From positions 25,241,730-25,305,729 of the forward strand of contig NC_082697.1 of NCBI RefSeq assembly GCF_949987515.2: a DNA stretch of 64,000 nt. Direction: 5' to 3'. This DNA comes from Delphinus delphis (taxonomy: Eukaryota; Chordata; Mammalia; Artiodactyla; Delphinidae). The position numbers and the translations under genes were made by a program. This document shows positions 10,691 through 28,976 of the stretch, one piece after another. The first letter of the stretch is position 1, and the number at the start of each line of letters is the position of its first letter. Under the pieces are notes generated by a model. That model saw only the letters and a program-made list of their open reading frames with translations. It did no database searches and was not told the DNA's origin.

Positions 10691-11025
10691 AGGAGTCCAC
10701 TATACTCACTCAGTGATGACTGGTCAGAGCTAAGAGGGCCTCTAGACATCATATTGGTTAGGGTACAAGTTGTGCTGCTGTAACCAGATCCCCATAAAAT
10801 ACTATGGCTTAAATATAATAGAGGCTCCTTGCTTTCTTATGTAACAGTTCAAGTCTGACATGGCAGTCCAGCGTCTCAGCATCCATTTATTTCTGTTTGT
10901 TAGTCAGCCTTTTAGAGTGTGGCTCATGTTCTCCTGGTCAAGATGGTGCCCCACCAGCCTGTGTTCTAGCCAGCTCAACCTGTCAAGGGAAAAGACAGGG
11001 AAAGGAAGGTCGTGCCCCTTTCTTT

Positions 11026-11275
11026 TTTCTTTTAAATTTATTTATTTATTTATTTATTTATGGCTGCACTGGGTCTTTGCTGCTTCGCGCAGGCTTTCTC
11101 TAGTTGTGGCGAGCGGGGGCTACTCTTCGTTGGGGTGCATGGGCTTCTCATTGCGGTGGCTTCTCTTGTTGCAGCTCTAGGCACGTGGGCTTCAGTAGTT
11201 GCAGCACATGGGCTCAGTAGTTGTGGCACACGGGCTTAGTTGCTCCGCGGCATGTGGGATCTTCCTGGACCAGGG
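11026..11275 (-). mobile_element. CHR-type SINE, 5'-truncated
   Basis: (ATTT)n tail 11,035-11,060, body to CTTCCTGGACCAGGG, missing the terminal 50 nt of the head. Perfect duplication CGTGCCCCTTTCTTT at 11011-11025 and 11276-11290 proves insertion of an already truncated copy. Confidence 0.95.
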
Positions 11276-11290
11276 CGTGCCCCTTTCTTT

Positions 11291-11916
11291 AATGGGCAGA
11301 ACTTGGTAGCTGCACACATCTCTTCTGCTGTCATCCTATTGGCCAGACTTGGTCAAATGGGCACTTATAGCTGCAAGGGAACCTAGAAAATGAAGTCTTA
11401 AGATGGAAGTTTATCACTATCTTGGAGGAAAATTAGCAGCCTCACCATAGGACTATCTCATGCAGCCCCTCCTTTTTGCAGATGAGAAGACTGAAGAGAT
11501 AAAGGCAAACAATGGGACAGTGACAGAGCAGTCACATCTTCTGACTCCCGGTGTCCTCTCACTGCCTTGCTGCAGCTGTTGCCCATTCCCTTTAAGCAGC
11601 CATCCTGAAGCTCTAAACACTTAAACTTATGTGGTTAGAACTTAGTTATGTGGCCACACCTAGCTGCAAAGGAGGCTGGGAAATGTAGTCTTTCTTCCAA
11701 GTGGCCATGTGTCTATAAACCAAGGGAAAAGTGAGAGAATGGATGGTGGCATGCATCCAGAATTTTCTACCATGCTTCCCTGTCCGAGACTTTAGCCTAG
11801 AGGAGGATAGTGATAGTGGACATAAATTAAACTTTTAATGAATTAGTGACAATTGTGATGTGTGCTACGTGGGAGCCCATGTCAAAGTGGTAACTGCTGA
11901 CCTCTCCCCTAACCAG
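11291..11916. other. End of SNTA1 intron 2, mostly unrecognised
   Basis: A weak MIR-like remnant lies at 11,465-11,570 ('gcagatgagaagactgaagagataaaggc'). The polypyrimidine tract CTCTCCCCTAACCAG leads to exon 3. Confidence 0.45.
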
Positions 11917-19199
<7,283 letters not shown>

Positions 19200-19715
19200 A
19201 GGTCGTCAGATGCATTAGCCCTGAAGAGGGGGTGTCCACCACATGGCCTGACCTGGCCCTCCGCTGATTGCCTGCTTACCGCTGGGCTGAGGGAAGGGAG
19301 AGGAAAGGAACAAGGAGGCAGAGACCCAGCCCCTGAGAGGCTGGGACCCAGACTCAGGACACAGTGGATCCTGCCAGTGATGTGGTAGCCTCCCTGCTGC
19401 TCCCCCCACCCACACCAGTGCCTTTTGTGGAGAGATATTTTGTGTATGCAGAAGCCATTCCGAGCCCGGGACCTGCCCCTCTGGGGATCTTGACCCTAGC
19501 TGACAACTGCCAGGCCTCCCAGGGGCCCCTAAACTGTCCCCAGAGGCCCCATCTGAAGCTGGAGTTCCCTGGGGTCTGTGTCAAGAGAAAGAGGAGGAGC
19601 CTTTCTGTTCATTTCTCCCATCAGCTCTACCACCTTGAGGCATCTGGTTTTTCTCTTCATCCTCTCTCTCTCATCCTTAGTCTCGGATAAATAAACAGCC
19701 TGTGAGTACATAGGC
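19200..19715 (+). other. SNTA1: SNTA1 3' untranslated region
   Basis: About 500 nt of GC-rich sequence without repeats between the TAG and the AATAAA, similar in length to the mammalian SNTA1 3' UTR. The end at about 19,715 is estimated from the poly(A) signal; the cleavage site itself is inferred. Confidence 0.7.
19690..19695 (+). promoter_or_regulatory. SNTA1: Poly(A) signal of SNTA1
   Basis: AATAAA inside ATAAATAAAC, about 490 nt after the stop, followed 25-55 nt later by a GT-rich stretch (CAGTGTCTGTGGTTTG) suited to CstF binding. Confidence 0.8.
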
Positions 19716-19856
19716 AGCCTGGCCCAGTGTCTGTGGTTTGTACCTTGGCCTGTGGGTGCTGTAGTGGCCCCTGTAGTTGCAAGAGGGACCAGACCCAGGA
19801 CTGGAGCCCCTTTCCCTAGAGAAGAGCAGACCTTTAACCACAGGGCCAAAAAAGAA

Positions 19857-20402
19857 TCTATTGGTTATCTACTATTGCATAACAAATTACCCCCAAATTT
19901 CACAGCTTAAAACAGTGAACATTTATTCTCTTTCAAGTTCTGTGGATTAGGAATTTGAGAGGGGCTAAGCTGGGTTGTTCTTGCCTCAGGGTCTTTCATG
20001 AGGATATAGTCAAGGTGTCTGCTGCACTCATCTGAAGGCTTGACTGGGGCTAGAGGATCTGTTTCCAATATTTTTCACTTATGGATGTTGGCAGGAAGCC
20101 CTAGTTCCTCACCACATGGGCCTAATTATGGGGCTGCTTGAGTGTGCTCATGACAAGAAGGTTGGCTTCACCCAGAGTGAGTGACACAGAAGAGAGAACC
20201 AAGAGGGGTCCACAATGCCTCTTATCACCCACTCTTGGATGTCACATACTGTCACTTTTGCTTTATTCTATTCATTAGAAGTGAGTCACTAATCCCAGCC
20301 CACGCTCAAGGGGAGGGGAATTAGGCTCCACCTCTTGAAGAATTTGTGGACCTATTTTATTTATTTATTTATTTAAACATCTTTTGTGTGTGGACCTATT
20401 TT
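19857..20402. mobile_element. Ancient LTR-like repeat
   Basis: 'ttggttatctactattgcataacaaattaccc' to 'cattagaagtgagtcactaatcccagcccacgctcaaggggagg' and 'ttgaagaatttgtggacc'. Nearly complete copy of the family at 13,850. Intergenic, just past SNTA1. Confidence 0.6.
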
Positions 20403-20549
20403 AAAACCATCATAGAGAGCCTCTCGCTCCTTTCCTGCAGAAGGGAGGACGCTTGGAGTGTGCTTCGTGGAATGTTTCTTTGGAATCTGTACCATGCAGC
20501 TGGCTGCATATGAGCCCCAGTTGCTTGCGTTGTCCAGAAAAATTACCGT

Positions 20550-20800
20550 GATGACAGTAACGATAGCTTACATTTAGAGAGTGCTTGCTATGTGCTAGGC
20601 ACTGTACATACATTTCCTCATTGGATCCTCACCACGTATCTATGTTGATAGGCACGGCAGTCTCCATTACACAGGTAAGAAAACGGGGGCTCAGAACAGG
20701 AGAGTGACTTGCCCGAAGTCACACAGCTATGAAATGTCTGAGCTTGATTCAAACTAGGTTTTTCTGACTGCAGAGCCCTTGTTCACCTTAGAGACTTTCT
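20550..20800 (-). repeat. MIR SINE
   Basis: 'cttacatttagagagtgcttgctatgtgctaggcactg', 'cacaggtaagaaaacgggggctcagaacagg', 'gcccgaagtcacacagctatg'. Confidence 0.88.
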
Positions 20801-20804
20801 GGCC

Positions 20805-21300
20805 CTGCACCATCCACTAGAAATATAATGCAAGCCACATTTGTAATTACCAATTTTCTAGTAGCCATATTTTTAAAAGTAAGAAAAAACAGATGAAAAT
20901 AATTTTAATAATAAATTTTATTTAACCCAGTAGATCCAAAATGTTACCACTTCAACACATATTATAAAAATTCATTAATGAAATGTTTTACATTCTTTTT
21001 CTCATACTGTCTTTGAAATCTGGTGTGTATTTTATACCTACAGCACATCTCTATTCAGATACCAAATTTTCATTGGAAACCTTTGATTGGTATTCAGATT
21101 TCATAAAGTTTCCAGTTGAAAAAATTAGATTCACATAATCAGGTATTTCCAAATGTACTAAAGTTTTCCAATAACTGAATTATCAGTTTTTAAATTAAAA
21201 TTCATTAAAATGGAATTAAATTCAGTTCCTCATTCACACCGCTTGCATATCACATGCTCAGTAGCCACATGTGGTTAGTAGCTACTGCATTAGACTAAGC
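20805..21300 (+). mobile_element. hAT-type non-autonomous DNA transposon
   Basis: 'catccactagaaatataatgcaagccacatttgtaa', AT-rich core with 'taacccagtagatccaaaatgttaccacttcaacacat', end 'cagtagccacatgtggttagtagctactgcattagac'. Confidence 0.8.
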
Positions 21301-21462
21301 AGTTCTAATCAAGGTCCCACACGAAACTGAGGCCCACATAGATTCACGTAACAAGCCAGAGCCAGAGCTTGTTCTAGGAACCTGGGGAAATGCAGGTAAG
21401 CAGAGATATTCCACTTTGCCCACCTCAATCTGCTCACCCATTCGTCAATCCACTGTTCATTT

Positions 21463-21668
21463 TTTTTTTTTTTTTTGCAGTACGCGGGCCTCTCACTATT
21501 GTGGCCTCTCCCATTGCGGAGCACAGGCTCCGGACGTGCAGGGTCAGTGGCCATGACTCACGGGCCCAGCTGCTCCGCGGCATGTGGGATCTTCCCGGAC
21601 CGGGGCACGAACCCGTGTCCCCTGCATCAGCAGGCGGACTCTCAACCACTGCGCCACCAGGGAAGCAC
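21463..21668 (-). mobile_element. Young-type CHR SINE
   Basis: Poly-T, GCAGTACGCGGGCCTCTC, end CCACCAGGGAAGCA. Perfect duplication CCACTGTTCATTT at 21450-21462 and 21669-21681, inserted in an old 'ttcattcatttgagaaatac' repeat. Confidence 0.97.
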
Positions 21669-22636
21669 CCACTGTTCATTTGAGAAATACATAGTGCACA
21701 CCTACTTTGTGCTAATCCTTGGGTCCAGGAGCTGATTTGCTGGGAGCAAGGCTGACAGGCCCCCTTGCACAGGGGAAAGAAATTCAGCAGAAGCTCTCAC
21801 AATCAAATGTGTGATTGGGTAGACTCATGGAAATACCAGAGAGGACAGCGGGGACCTGACCTGCTCTGGGGGTGAGGGCAGGTTTCTCTCAGGAGGAGAC
21901 CTGAAGCTGATGTCCTTCTGAAGGAGCAGGCTGAAAATCAGCTGCTGTTGCAATAATGCTGTGGACCAAAACAACTCTGGACTCTGTGGCCACAGCAACA
22001 AGCATTTATTTTCATGCTTCTGGGGCTGCATGTTGACTGCAGTTTGACCATTAGAAGCTGGGCCTGGCTGGGTGGCTTTGGTCCAGGCTGTGGGTTGGGC
22101 TCAGGCCTACTCTGTGATTTTCCTTCTGGAGCCCAGGATGAAGGGGCATCAGCTCCCAGGGCATGTTCTCATGGCAAGTCACTGGAATTCAAAGACAAGC
22201 AAAGTGCACAAGCACATGTACATCCTCTGCATTGTGTCCGCTCTCATTCCGTTGGCCAAAACAAGTCATTTGGCTGAGGCTGAATCAGTGGGGAAGGAGG
22301 AGGGGAAGAAGAAGTTGCTCAGTAACTGTTAGAACTATCAGCAACCAGGAGGAGTTAGGTAGGAGGGGGAATGGCATCCCAGATGACAGATTCCCAAGGT
22401 GGGATGGAACATGAGCCTTCCAAGCTCCTGGAGATCTGGGCGGGGGTGGGGGGTGTTGTTTTTATCACCTTCATTGCCCAAGACACAACACTGTCTGAGA
22501 CTCCACAATATGGCAGCTGAAAGGACCCTTGTTGTTGGAATGTAGTGGGTGTTGGGTTGGGAGGTTGGAAATGGTCCCTGGCCCTCACATGGGCTGATGT
22601 GTGTGGGAAAGGATAGTAGGGATGTTGGGAATGGCT

Positions 22637-22637
<1 letters not shown>

Positions 22638-22672
<35 letters not shown>
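22638..22672 (+). repeat. (GT)n microsatellite
   Basis: About 17 uninterrupted TG units followed by TATGTATA; long enough to be polymorphic. Confidence 0.97.
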
Positions 22673-22677
<5 letters not shown>

Positions 22678-23824
22678 ATAGGTGGGGGCAACATAACACG
22701 CACCAGAGAACATCCCTCATGCCCATCCCATGGGCAATCAGAACTGGCAAGGGGTAGCTCTGACATCTGACTTGCTGCCTCCTGCTCTGGCCACAAAAGG
22801 GGAAGGTGACACCTCCTTCTGGGGCCACTAGGGGAAGATCCAGATTTGAAAGAGCACAGTTCTAAGAGGCCAAGAGACCTGGGTTGAAATCCTGGCTCCT
22901 CCCTGACTCCCACATTGGAAGCTCTAAAAGTGGCTTCCTTCCAGCTCTAGAATCCCTCTCTCCTGTGATTCTAGGAGGACAATACCGAGGCTAAAGAGGG
23001 AAGGGCCATGTTGAAATGATAAGTAGGACCTGGGATAGAGAATTGATGTGTCGGGAAGGACAGGGTCCATTCTTGGGGTCACTGTGGAGAGTGAATGGGT
23101 GTTGTCTGACCTTGGTAGCGTGGGTGGGAGGCTTCCCTCCTCAACGTAACTCCTATTGGGATGGAGGTTCGGCCACCATGGTGGGGCTCTGTGTGGCACA
23201 GGTGGCACCCCACCCCCGGCCGAGTTAGGACAGAACATCTTCCCCTTGTAGTAAAAACTTTTCACAGGAAACCTGAATATTTCTCCAACTGGAGTCTTTA
23301 GATCTCAGAGTTTCCAGGAACTTGTCTCTAGAGTCTAAAAGTTTTCCAGGAATTCTGAAATTTTGTATTTTTGGTGCTGATTATTGCCTGAAAAGATCAG
23401 AGCACATTCTAGATTACCCGGAGAACCACAGTAAAAAACAAGAGCCATAATACAATTCTTGGGCTGTTTGCCTTTGTATGTTTGACTCAATTGGCACCCA
23501 GCAGTCATGTAAAGAGATGCTGTGGAATTTATTGTGGTATGTCTCAAACTCCTGAAATCTGGGTCTGTTTTTTCCTCACTGCCCCAAGCCATCGCACTGG
23601 CCCAGGACTCCACAATCTCTGGACAACTGCCACAGCCTCCTCAATACTCTACTGATTTGTCTTCCCACCCTCCTACCCTCAGTGCAGTATATTTTCTGCA
23701 TAGCAGCCACTTTATATGCAAAGAAAGTGGAAGTCAGCAGGGGGGACTGACTTGGCCATGGCTATCATGGTAAGCATCGGAGCCTTAATGTGAACCAGCC
23801 AGTCTGACTTTGAATTAGTCAGTC

Positions 23825-24000
23825 AGTGTTAAGAATAGGACTTTGGGATCAGACTGACCTGTGGGTGGATCCCAGTTCTGCCATACCCTAGTTATGTGAG
23901 CTTCAGCGCTCAACTACCTTTTTGTATTTTCAGTTTTCTCACCTGTAACTTGGGCCAATAATAACCTCATAGAGTTCTAATGAGGTGTCGAAGAGGCCAG
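23825..24000 (+). repeat. MIR SINE fragment
   Basis: 'ggatcagactgacctgtgggtggatcccagttctgcc' and 'cagttttctcacctgtaacttgggccaataataacctcatagagttc'. Confidence 0.8.
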
Positions 24001-24419
24001 TTGTAGCAGGGGTTGTCAGGCCGCCCAGAGCCTTGGTAATTCAGAATGCTGGAGTCAGTGACTGCATTTTATTGATAGAGGTTTTTCTCCCAAACCACAG
24101 CCTTCCCTGCATAGGCAGAGTAGAAGCACTGAGGAATTCACACATGTAGGAATATACTTCCACCATGGCTGGTAGTATATAACTACCCCAGCTTCCTCTC
24201 CGTTTGGGTGAAATAATTCTGAGGTCTGTGTCTTATACTGTTTCCTAGAGCTCCCCAACAGAATGAAGACCCAGATGCCCACCTGGCTTGATAACACCCT
24301 CCTTATTGGCTGTCTCCCCTGTCTCATTCCCTGAGTTACCTTATCAGCGTCTCCTGTGATCACCTGCCTGCACTCAAGTCCTTTTTTCAAGGTCTGCTCT
24401 GGGGAACCCAAAAAAGCAG

Positions 24420-25560
24420 TCATTTGTTCATTCAACAAGTATTTATTAAGGCTTCCTATGAACCAGACTCTGTGCTACGTCCTGGGGATATTGCCGTGAA
24501 CATGACAGAATGTGTTGCTCCTCTCAGGGAGCTGAATGTCTAGGAAAGAGGCAATGGCAAGTAAACAAAAAATGCTATCATTTTGGATAGTGACAAATAC
24601 TGAGAAGAAAATGATGTGATAGTGATGGGAGCCTTTTACATGGGGTGGTCAGAGAGGGCCTCTCTGGAGAGCTGAAGGATGAGAAGGCACCAGCCTTGAA
24701 ACAATTTGGGGGAACATTCCAGAGAGAATGTTCAAAGTACAAAGGCTCTGAGATAAACATGTGCTTGGGGTATTGAAGGAGCAAAATAAAATTGTGTAGT
24801 TGAAATATAGTTAATTAGAGAGAACATGCTAGGAGAAGTAAATAGTAAGAAATAAATAAGTAGGTTGGAGAAGTAAAAAGTAAGCAGTAGCCAGATCATG
24901 CAGGTCCTAGGACACAGTAGGAAATCTGGATTTTATTGCAAAGGCAATGGCAAGCCACTGGGAGTTTTCAGCAGAGGAATGATGTGATCTGAGTTGTCTT
25001 GTTTTTTTGTTTGTTTGTTTTGTGTTGCTTTCTTCCTGCTGCACTGCACAGCTTTCAGGATCTTAGTTCCCCAACCAAGGATGGACATTGAATCCAGGCC
25101 CACCTCAGTGAAACTGCGGAGTCCTAACCACTGGACCACCAGGGAATTCCCATGATCTGAGTTAAGAAAACAAACTCTCTTAGGCTCTGTGTGGGAAATA
25201 GTTGGTAGGAGACTAGGTTAAGGGCAAAAGCAAGGAGGCCAGTTAGCAGGCTATTGCTGTCCTTTCTGATGAGATGATGGTGGCCTGGGCTAGAGTTGCA
25301 GCAGCAGAAGAACGGGAGAAAAGGAAGTGGATAGATTTAAGACATTTTGGAGTTAGAGCTGACAAAACTTTGCTGATAGACTGAGTGTGGAGATTGAGGG
25401 AGCGGAAACAAAAAATGACTCAGTTTCTCCTAGTGCAACTGGGAGGATGCTTGGGTCATTTACTGAGATGGGCAAGACTGGGCAGACACAGGTTTTGGGT
25501 TAGGATGTGTACGAAGAAATGAAGAGTTCTGTATTGAGTTACAGACGGTCGATAGGTACC
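24420..25560 (-). repeat. Long L2/MIR-era repeat, split by a SINE
   Basis: Starts TTCATTCAACAAGTATTTATTAAGG and runs through 'ggtggtcagagagggcctctctggag', 'gcaaaggcaatggcaagccactgggagttttcagcagagg', then after the SINE at 24,996-25,152 resumes 'catgatctgag' to 'catttactgagatgggcaagactgg'. It is the longest copy of this ancient family here. Confidence 0.75.
24996..25152 (-). mobile_element. Short tRNA-derived SINE (CHR family)
   Basis: T/G-rich tail, 'ctgcactgcacagctttcaggatcttagttccccaacc', end CCACCAGGGAATTCCC. Duplication TGATCTGAGTT at 24985-24995 and 25153-25163. Confidence 0.92.
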
Positions 25561-25671
25561 CAAGGGGAGGTGCCCCATAGACAGTGGAACTATGTGTCTG
25601 TGACTCCAGGGGTTGGGAGGGGGGTTCTATGCTGGAAACGTGAATTGGGAAATCTTTAACCTATAACGCAG

Positions 25672-25965
25672 CACTGTCCAATAGAAATAGAAAGCGAGCC
25701 ACGTAAATAATTAAAATTTTCCCAGTAGCCACATGAAAAAAGTAAAAAGAAACAGATGAAACTAACTTAAATAATATACTCATTTAAACCAATAAATCCC
25801 AAATATTATCTCAGCACGTAGTCAATATAAAAATTATCGAGGAGGTAGCTGGCATCCTTTCTTCGACATCCGGTGTGTATTTTACATTTAGAACACATTT
25901 AACTCGCACTCGCCACATTTCAAGCGCTCAGTTGCCACCTGCCGGCTAGGGGTTACCGCTTGGTT
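25672..25965 (+). mobile_element. hAT-type DNA transposon abutting the CDK5RAP1 promoter
   Basis: GCACTGTCCAATAGAAATAG at the left end; 'ggtgtgtattttacatttagaacacatttaac' and 'catttcaagcgctcagttgcc' at the right. Its right end is GC-enriched with CpGs (CTCGCACTCGCC, GGTTACCGCTTGG) where sister copies have CA/TG, and it runs into the CpG-rich promoter. Confidence 0.8.
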
Positions 25966-25969
25966 CAGC

Positions 25970-26180
25970 TCACCAGTGGAGGGTTTTCAAAGCCAGGAGC
26001 TTGGACCCACCCGGACAGTAGAGAAGACGCACTTCCGCCGGACGGAGCGCCCCGGACGGAAATTGGAGGCGGAACGGAAGTTGCGCCTGTGCGTGCGCAG
26101 CCGCAGACAGCTGAGCCGGGAGCTTGCCTACTGAGAGGAGCTTTCGCGGCTGGACGCCAGGCTTTCGGGCAGCGGTAGGT
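25970..26180 (+). promoter_or_regulatory. CDK5RAP1: CDK5RAP1 CpG-rich promoter
   Basis: GC- and CpG-rich, no TATA box. ETS/GABP-type sites CACTTCCGC (26030-26038) and ACGGAAGT (26074-26081) are followed by the NRF-1-like TGCGTGCGCA (26090-26099). This set is typical of nuclear genes for mitochondrial proteins, matching CDK5RAP1. The transcription start is inferred to lie about 26,060-26,110. Confidence 0.8.
26100..26174 (+). other. CDK5RAP1: CDK5RAP1 exon 1 (5' UTR, start approximate)
   Basis: CpG-rich stretch ending GGGCAGCG before the donor GTAGGTGAAC at 26175. No ATG in frame with exon 2 is needed: the conserved start codon is in exon 2. The left boundary is a guess from the promoter motifs. 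Confidence 0.6.
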
Positions 26181-26284
26181 GAACGGAGCGCAGGCGGAGG
26201 TCGCTTGCGCCCTCGGCCACGCCCCACGTCTGGGACTGGAGGGGCGGCGGTGCCCCGGGAATGCGCGGTGTTCAAGGGGAGGTT

Positions 26285-26545
26285 GGCGCGGTGGTTACAG
26301 CGCGGACCCTGGAGTTCGGCTGTCGGGGTTCGCACTCCAGCCCCGCTTCCTACTCGTTTATGACCTTGGACAAGTCAGCCCTCTTTCCTCTGAGCCTTAG
26401 CTTTGTCACCTGTGAAGTGAGGATGATCGTAGAACCTGCCTCACAGTTGCTGTGAGGATTAAATAAGGTAATCCATGAAAAGCGCTTAGCACCACGCCTG
26501 ACACATTGTAATCACCAATGAAGTGGGATGCTTTATTGTTTATGT
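26285..26545 (+). repeat. MIR SINE in CDK5RAP1 intron 1
   Basis: 'ggcgcggtggttacagcgcggaccctggagttcgg' then 'ctttgtcacctgtgaagtgaggatgatcg' and 'ctgtgaggattaaataagg'. A rather complete MIR with CpGs, 110 nt after exon 1 in the CpG-rich zone. Confidence 0.85.
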
Positions 26546-26599
26546 TGAGATGAGGCTATTGCCTCATCGTTATTGTCGACTAATTAATGTGGGCCCCCA

Positions 26600-27055
26600 C
26601 CGAGGCCCCCTACATTGTGCTATGCAAGCATTTTGTTCGTATTGTCACATTTGATCCTCACAACAGACATGGAGATAGGTGCTGTAATAGGTACTATTAT
26701 TCCCATTTTACACATGAGGAAATGGAAGCTCCCAGAACTTAAGACGCTTCCACGTGCCCAAAGTTACCTGGCGAGGCAGCAGTTGGGTCAGACTCTGTCT
26801 CTCGCGTCTTAACCACAATGCTCTATACCCACCATCAAAGGAGGTGTGGGCAGCAATTGTGCAGTTACTGAAGACTTACTGTATGCCAAGTTAGGTTTTA
26901 ACATCTTTAATTCTCACAACACCTCTGAGAGGTGGGTATTATTTTTATCCTTATTTTACAGATGTGAAATTGGTGGCTCAGAGGTGGGAATTTGACTTTC
27001 CTGAGGTCACACAACAAGTAAGGGGCAGAAACGGGTGACTTTAAAGTTCACACTA
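26600..27055 (-). repeat. Two MIR SINEs in tandem
   Basis: 26,605-26,825 ('cattttacacatgaggaaatggaagctcccag') and 26,850-27,055 ('gaagacttactgtatgcc', 'cctgaggtcacacaacaagtaaggggc'). Confidence 0.85.
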
Positions 27056-27069
27056 AAAGTCTGCTGTTT

Positions 27070-27560
27070 TCTGTCACTTGAAAGGAGGTTGGCATTGCTC
27101 CTGCCTAAAATGCTGGTAGCATGTACAGCAGGTGATCGGGTTGGAGAAGTAACAGGCTACATCTGCTCATTTTACATGTATAGCACCTGCCATGTTACTA
27201 GAATGGGAGATACTAAGAATATAGATATGAATGAGATTTGTTCCCTGCTTTCAGAGACCTCCGGCTTACAAGAGATAAGCAGTAATTAACAGCAAAGTGT
27301 GATGAGTCTTGTGATAGTTATAAGGAGGCTTTGGGAACCTAGGGGAGGACCCCTAGACTTTGGCGGTGGTGGCCAGGAAAGGCTTCCAGGAGGAAGCAGA
27401 GACCTAAAAGTAGTGTAGGAGTTGGCCACATCAGTTGAGCGAAGATACACTAGCCAGAGAAAACAGCATGTGTAAAAGCCTGGAAGCTAGTGAAGATCAG
27501 TACAAAGATGTCTGGTATGGCTGGAGTGAGGTAGTCAAGCTGGAGATGTGGGGTCCATTA
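27070..27560 (-). repeat. L2/MIR-era repeat fragment
   Basis: 'agaatatagatatgaatgagatttgttccctgctttcag', 'gtggccaggaaaggcttccaggaggaagcagagacc', 'aaaacagcatgtgtaaaagcctggaag'. Confidence 0.7.
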
Positions 27561-27599
27561 AGAATATGTGGTGGAAAGTAAGTCTCCACCTTTTGTACT

Positions 27600-28300
27600 T
27601 TGAGTCACCTAGGTTCCTTCCTGGGAGGCACCCACTGTTTCTTATGCATTCTAGAGATATTGTGTGCATTTATAAATATGTACCTGAATGTTCATGTCTT
27701 CTTTCCTACACAGATTTGTGGATGGCCCGCTATATCTAGTATAGCACTTTGCTTCTTTGCTTTTTTGTCATGTATAGATTCAACCTCACTTTCTAACGGT
27801 TGGATCTTATTCCATTGTATGGATGTACTGTGACTTATTTAACTAGTCCCCTATGGGTGACATTTAGATCTTCCCCATTTCTTTGCTATTAGAAACAGTG
27901 CTGCATCAAATATCCTTATGCATAGGTTATTTTGCACATGAGTCTATCTGTAGGATAAATACCTAGGAATGGAACTGCTTGGTCAAAGGGTTTTTGTGTA
28001 TGTGTGTTTTTTTAAAATTAATTTTTATTGGAGTATAGTTGACTTACAGTATTGTGTTAGTTTCTGCTGTATAGCAAAGTGAATCAGTTACACATATACA
28101 TATATTCACTCTTTTTTAGATTCTTTTCCCATGTAGGTCATTACAGAGTACTGAGTAGAGTTCCCTGTGATGTACAGTAGGTTCTTATTAGTTATCTAGG
28201 GTTTGTGTGTTTGTAATTTTGATGGAAGGTGGCAAATTGCTCTCTGTAAAGGTTGTGCCATTTTCCATCTCTCTCCCCCAGCCATATGTGAGAGAGTCTG
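27600..28300 (-). mobile_element. Old L1 3' fragment, interrupted by a younger L1 piece
   Basis: 27,700-28,010 and 28,202-28,290 read as one old L1 tail ('ggttggatcttattccattgtatgg', 'taggataaatacctaggaatggaactgc'). A separate L1 3' end lies between them at 28,012-28,200. Confidence 0.65.
28012..28200 (-). mobile_element. L1 3' UTR fragment
   Basis: 'tttttattggagtatagttgacttacag' then 'ttagtttctgctgtatagcaaagtgaatcag' and 'cacatatacatatattc', nearly the same as the 3' end of the L1 at 54.35 kb. Confidence 0.88.
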
Positions 28301-28439
28301 GGTGGGAAGTTTGAAGGGCAGTAATCTGAGACTCTTGGAGGTCGAAAGTAGTCACCGATCAGACATATGGTGCCCCCATGTTAGATACTTTACTTTTGAA
28401 GGAACCCAAAAGAAGATGCCCTCAGTAAATGGTTTTCAC

Positions 28440-28970
28440 AGTGTGGGGAGGCGGTGTAGCAAGGTGGCTAGGGACAGAGGCTTTGTTGTAATAGAGACCT
28501 TTATTTGAATCCCGACTCTGCTGCTTACTGGCTGTGGGAGCTTAGGTAAGTCCCTCAGCCTTTCTGTCTATTTCCTCCTCTCTGAATGGGGATAATAATA
28601 GTGTCTGTTGCCTATGTTACTCAGGATGCTGTGAAGGTTTAAAGAGCTGATACACTTAAAGCCCTTGGAACTGTTCCTGGCACAAGGTGCTACTTTGTTA
28701 TTTTGTCAGGGCTTCTCATTTCATCTCTACCACCCCTTTGTTTTGAAAACAGACTACCTGGATTTGCGTCTCATCTCTGGCACTTCTTTGTGTGATATTT
28801 GGCAAGTTGCCTCAGTTTTTTCACCTGTAAAATATTATTAAGGGGACAATATTATTAAGAGTACCTTCTTGGGTTTTTGTGAGGATTAAATGTATTAATA
28901 CACTTGGAAGTGCTTAGAGCAGTGCCCTGTATATAGTGTTCAATAAATGTTGGTGATGTCTGTCATTCTC
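28440..28970 (+). repeat. Two MIR SINEs before CDK5RAP1 exon 2
   Basis: 28,445-28,700 ('gaatcccgactctgctgcttactggctgtggg', 'gaatggggataataatag') and 28,745-28,957 ('ggatttgcgtctcatctctgg', 'gtgaggattaaatgtattaatac', 'gttcaataaatgttgg'). Confidence 0.88.
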
Positions 28971-28976
28971 TTGCAG

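Larger units (their letters stand above)
21690..24415. other. SNTA1-CDK5RAP1 intergenic DNA
   Basis: Holds a (GT)n microsatellite (22,638-22,672) and a + strand MIR (23,825-24,000). Frames at 22,338-22,913 (minus) only translate the (GT)n as His-Thr. No gene, promoter or conserved domain recognised. Confidence 0.5.

Noticed and set aside
1..11916. Search for SNTA1 exons 1-2 (PDZ domain) in the left part
   Set aside because: No stretch encoding the GLGISIKGG or SVNGEDLS blocks was seen; they are presumed to lie upstream of the window.
22338..22913. 191-codon minus-strand frame with a His-Thr repeat
   Set aside because: The repeat is the translated (GT)n microsatellite; no splice context, no family resemblance on either side.
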